Origin: CAYVZZ01 sp964456185
GTDB lineage: Bacteria > Pseudomonadota > Gammaproteobacteria > Pseudomonadales > Alcanivoracaceae
Length of the DNA: 25,027 nucleotides
NCBI GenBank assembly: GCA_964456185.1
Contig: CAYVZZ010000021.1
Location: 1 to 25,027 of the forward strand
Direction: 5' to 3'
Under the pieces are notes generated by a model. That model saw only the letters and a program-made list of their open reading frames with translations, was not told the DNA's origin and ran no database searches. The translations under genes were made by a program, and so were the position numbers. Of the stretch, positions 24,225 through 25,027 are shown in pieces (the stretch's first letter is position 1; the number at the start of each line of letters is the position of its first letter).

Positions 24225-24650
24225 ATGGTGATGACGGTGCAATGTGATGTGGTCAGTGCAGAGCGCCAACTCTTTTCCGAGTTGGTGTCTTTGATAACAG
24301 TGTCGGGTGAAGAAGGTCAGCTGGGTATTACGCCCGGCCACGCACCTTTGCTCACCCGCCTGAAGCCTGGCCCCGTCCATCTGACCAAGCAAGATGGTAG
24401 CCATGAGATTTTCTATGTCTCCGGTGGCTTTGTTGAAGTACAGCCTCGCCATGTCTCGGTGCTGGCAGATGCCGCTGAACGCGCAGAAGATGTCGATCAG
24501 GCCGCAGCTGAAGAAGCCAAACGCCGTGCAGAGGAACTGCTTGAAGGTAAAAACTCCGAGCTGGATTACACCCGCGCCAGTACACAATTGGCACAAGCCA
24601 TTGCCCAGTTGCGCACGGTGGAAGAGCTGAAACGCTTGGCCCACCAGTAA
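24225..24650 (+). CDS. atpC: F1Fo ATP synthase subunit epsilon
   Basis: Rotor subunit that binds gamma and the c-ring; its C-terminal helices can inhibit ATP hydrolysis. It has 141 residues (139 in E. coli). The N-terminal beta sandwich has CDVVSAERQLFS, GQLGITPGHAPLLTRLKPG, YVSGGFVEVQPRHVSVLAD. The C-terminal two-helix domain has AAAEEAKRRAEELLE and STQLAQAIAQLRTVEELKRL. ATG 24225 aligns MVMT with MAMT of E. coli, although GAGGA is only 4 nt away; ATG 24231 has better spacing and is an alternative. It is the last gene of the operon. Confidence 0.97.
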   Translation: MVMTVQCDVVSAERQLFSELVSLITVSGEEGQLGITPGHAPLLTRLKPGPVHLTKQDGSHEIFYVSGGFVEVQPRHVSVLADAAERAEDVDQAAAEEAKRRAEELLEGKNSELDYTRASTQLAQAIAQLRTVEELKRLAHQ

Positions 24651-24680
24651 AATTCCGAGCCGTTATTTGGCTTCAGGTAG

Positions 24681-24707
24681 AAAGGCGGCAAGGATGCCGC
24701 CTTTTTT
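24681..24707 (+). terminator. Intrinsic terminator of the atp operon
   Basis: A 10-bp perfect stem AAAGGCGGCA (24681-24690) / TGCCGCCTTT (24695-24704), with a 4-nt AGGA loop, runs into six T residues (24702-24707). It lies 30 nt after the atpC stop and separates the operon from glmU. The A-rich left arm means it could also work in the reverse direction. Confidence 0.92.
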
Positions 24708-24794
24708 GTTGTTGGGCTGTGTCAGAGTGACGAGCCTCCTAGCAAGGACGCCCATGATTGCCTATCATTTTCCCACTGGATAGAGAGGAAAATT

Positions 24795-25027
24795 ATGTCA
24801 CTTGCTGTTGTTATCCTGGCTGCAGGAAAGGGAACCCGCATGCGTTCGGCCTTGCCGAAGGTATTACACCGTTTATCAGGCGAGCCCATGGTGCAGCATG
24901 TCGCCAAAGCGGCTCAATCATTAGCACCGGAAAGCGTCAACATCGTGTACGGCCATGGCGGTATAAGACGGCCTACCCGGAAACAGTGTAAAGCCCGGCC
25001 CGCAATGGGACTTGGATGGGCTAAACA
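24795..25027 (+). CDS. glmU: GlmU N-terminus (bifunctional UDP-GlcNAc pyrophosphorylase/GlcN-1-P acetyltransferase), truncated and frame-damaged
   Basis: GlmU acetylates glucosamine-1-P and then makes UDP-GlcNAc for peptidoglycan and LPS. The first ~56 residues are clear: SLAVVILAAGKGTRMRSALP carries the nucleotidyltransferase signature, then KVLHRLSGEPMVQHV and VYGHGG follow. AGAGAGGA precedes the ATG. After position ~24962 this frame reads IRRPTRKQCKARP, which is not GlmU. Plausible GlmU residues appear instead in other frames (KTAYPETV from 24965; a QW-like segment near 25003). One or more missing bases are likely. The gene runs off the right edge. atpC-glmU adjacency is common in gammaproteobacteria. 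Confidence 0.85.
   Translation, partial: MSLAVVILAAGKGTRMRSALPKVLHRLSGEPMVQHVAKAAQSLAPESVNIVYGHGGIRRPTRKQCKARPAMGLGWAK

Noticed and set aside
24795..25027. glmU as a genuine pseudogene
   Set aside because: The damage is confined to the last ~65 bases at the sequence edge, involves more than one frame, and affects a normally essential gene; sequencing error at a contig end is simpler.

Overview
The window looks like an origin-proximal stretch of a gammaproteobacterial chromosome. It is densely packed, roughly half GC, and almost entirely housekeeping. The order mnmG-rsmG-parA-parB, the block radC/coaBC-dut-algC-argB-slmA, the block ftsY-ftsE-ftsX and an atpIBEFHAGDC operon followed by glmU are all gammaproteobacterial. 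The membrane-anchored long AlgC and a DmdC-like acyl-CoA dehydrogenase point to a Pseudomonadales/Cellvibrionales/Oceanospirillales-type heterotroph. This placement is inferred from gene content and was not computed.

Layout. (1) 1-3100, minus strand: the 5' two thirds of an acyl-CoA dehydrogenase gene running off the left edge, then a CPA1 cation/proton antiporter of the NhaP2/CvrA type. (2) 3244-7438, plus strand: mnmG and rsmG (tRNA and 16S rRNA modification) tightly joined to parA and parB (chromosome partition). (3) 7501-7941: a small solitary HEPN protein of the HepT type, convergent with radC (7959-8633, minus). (4) 8743-17334, plus strand: eight genes with gaps of at most about 50 nt or short overlaps. 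They are coaBC, dut, a two-part algC, argB, slmA, ftsY, ftsE and ftsX. (5) 17335-17612: a 278-nt intergenic region with a 14-bp inverted repeat whose left arm lies in the end of ftsX, and a good sigma70-type promoter. (6) 17613-24650: the complete nine-gene F1Fo ATP synthase operon, closed by a strong intrinsic terminator. (7) 24795-25027: the start of glmU. Its last ~65 bases no longer read as GlmU in one frame and look like poor contig-end sequence.

How the genes work together. parAB (origin segregation), slmA (nucleoid occlusion), ftsEX (divisome and cell-wall hydrolase control) and ftsY (membrane protein targeting) place segregation and division functions in one neighbourhood. coaBC, dut, algC, argB and glmU supply coenzyme A, dUTP clearance, sugar phosphates, arginine and UDP-GlcNAc. 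The ATP synthase supplies energy. In many relatives parB is followed directly by atpI; here about 10 kb lies between them, and ftsX is followed by atpI where rpoH is commonly found.

I found no convincing novel system, rRNA, tRNA, CRISPR array, IS element or prophage. The points most worth a second look are the orphan HepT-like protein, the receptor-like N-terminal half of AlgC, the ftsX/atpI junction with its inverted repeat, and the broken reading frame at the right edge.
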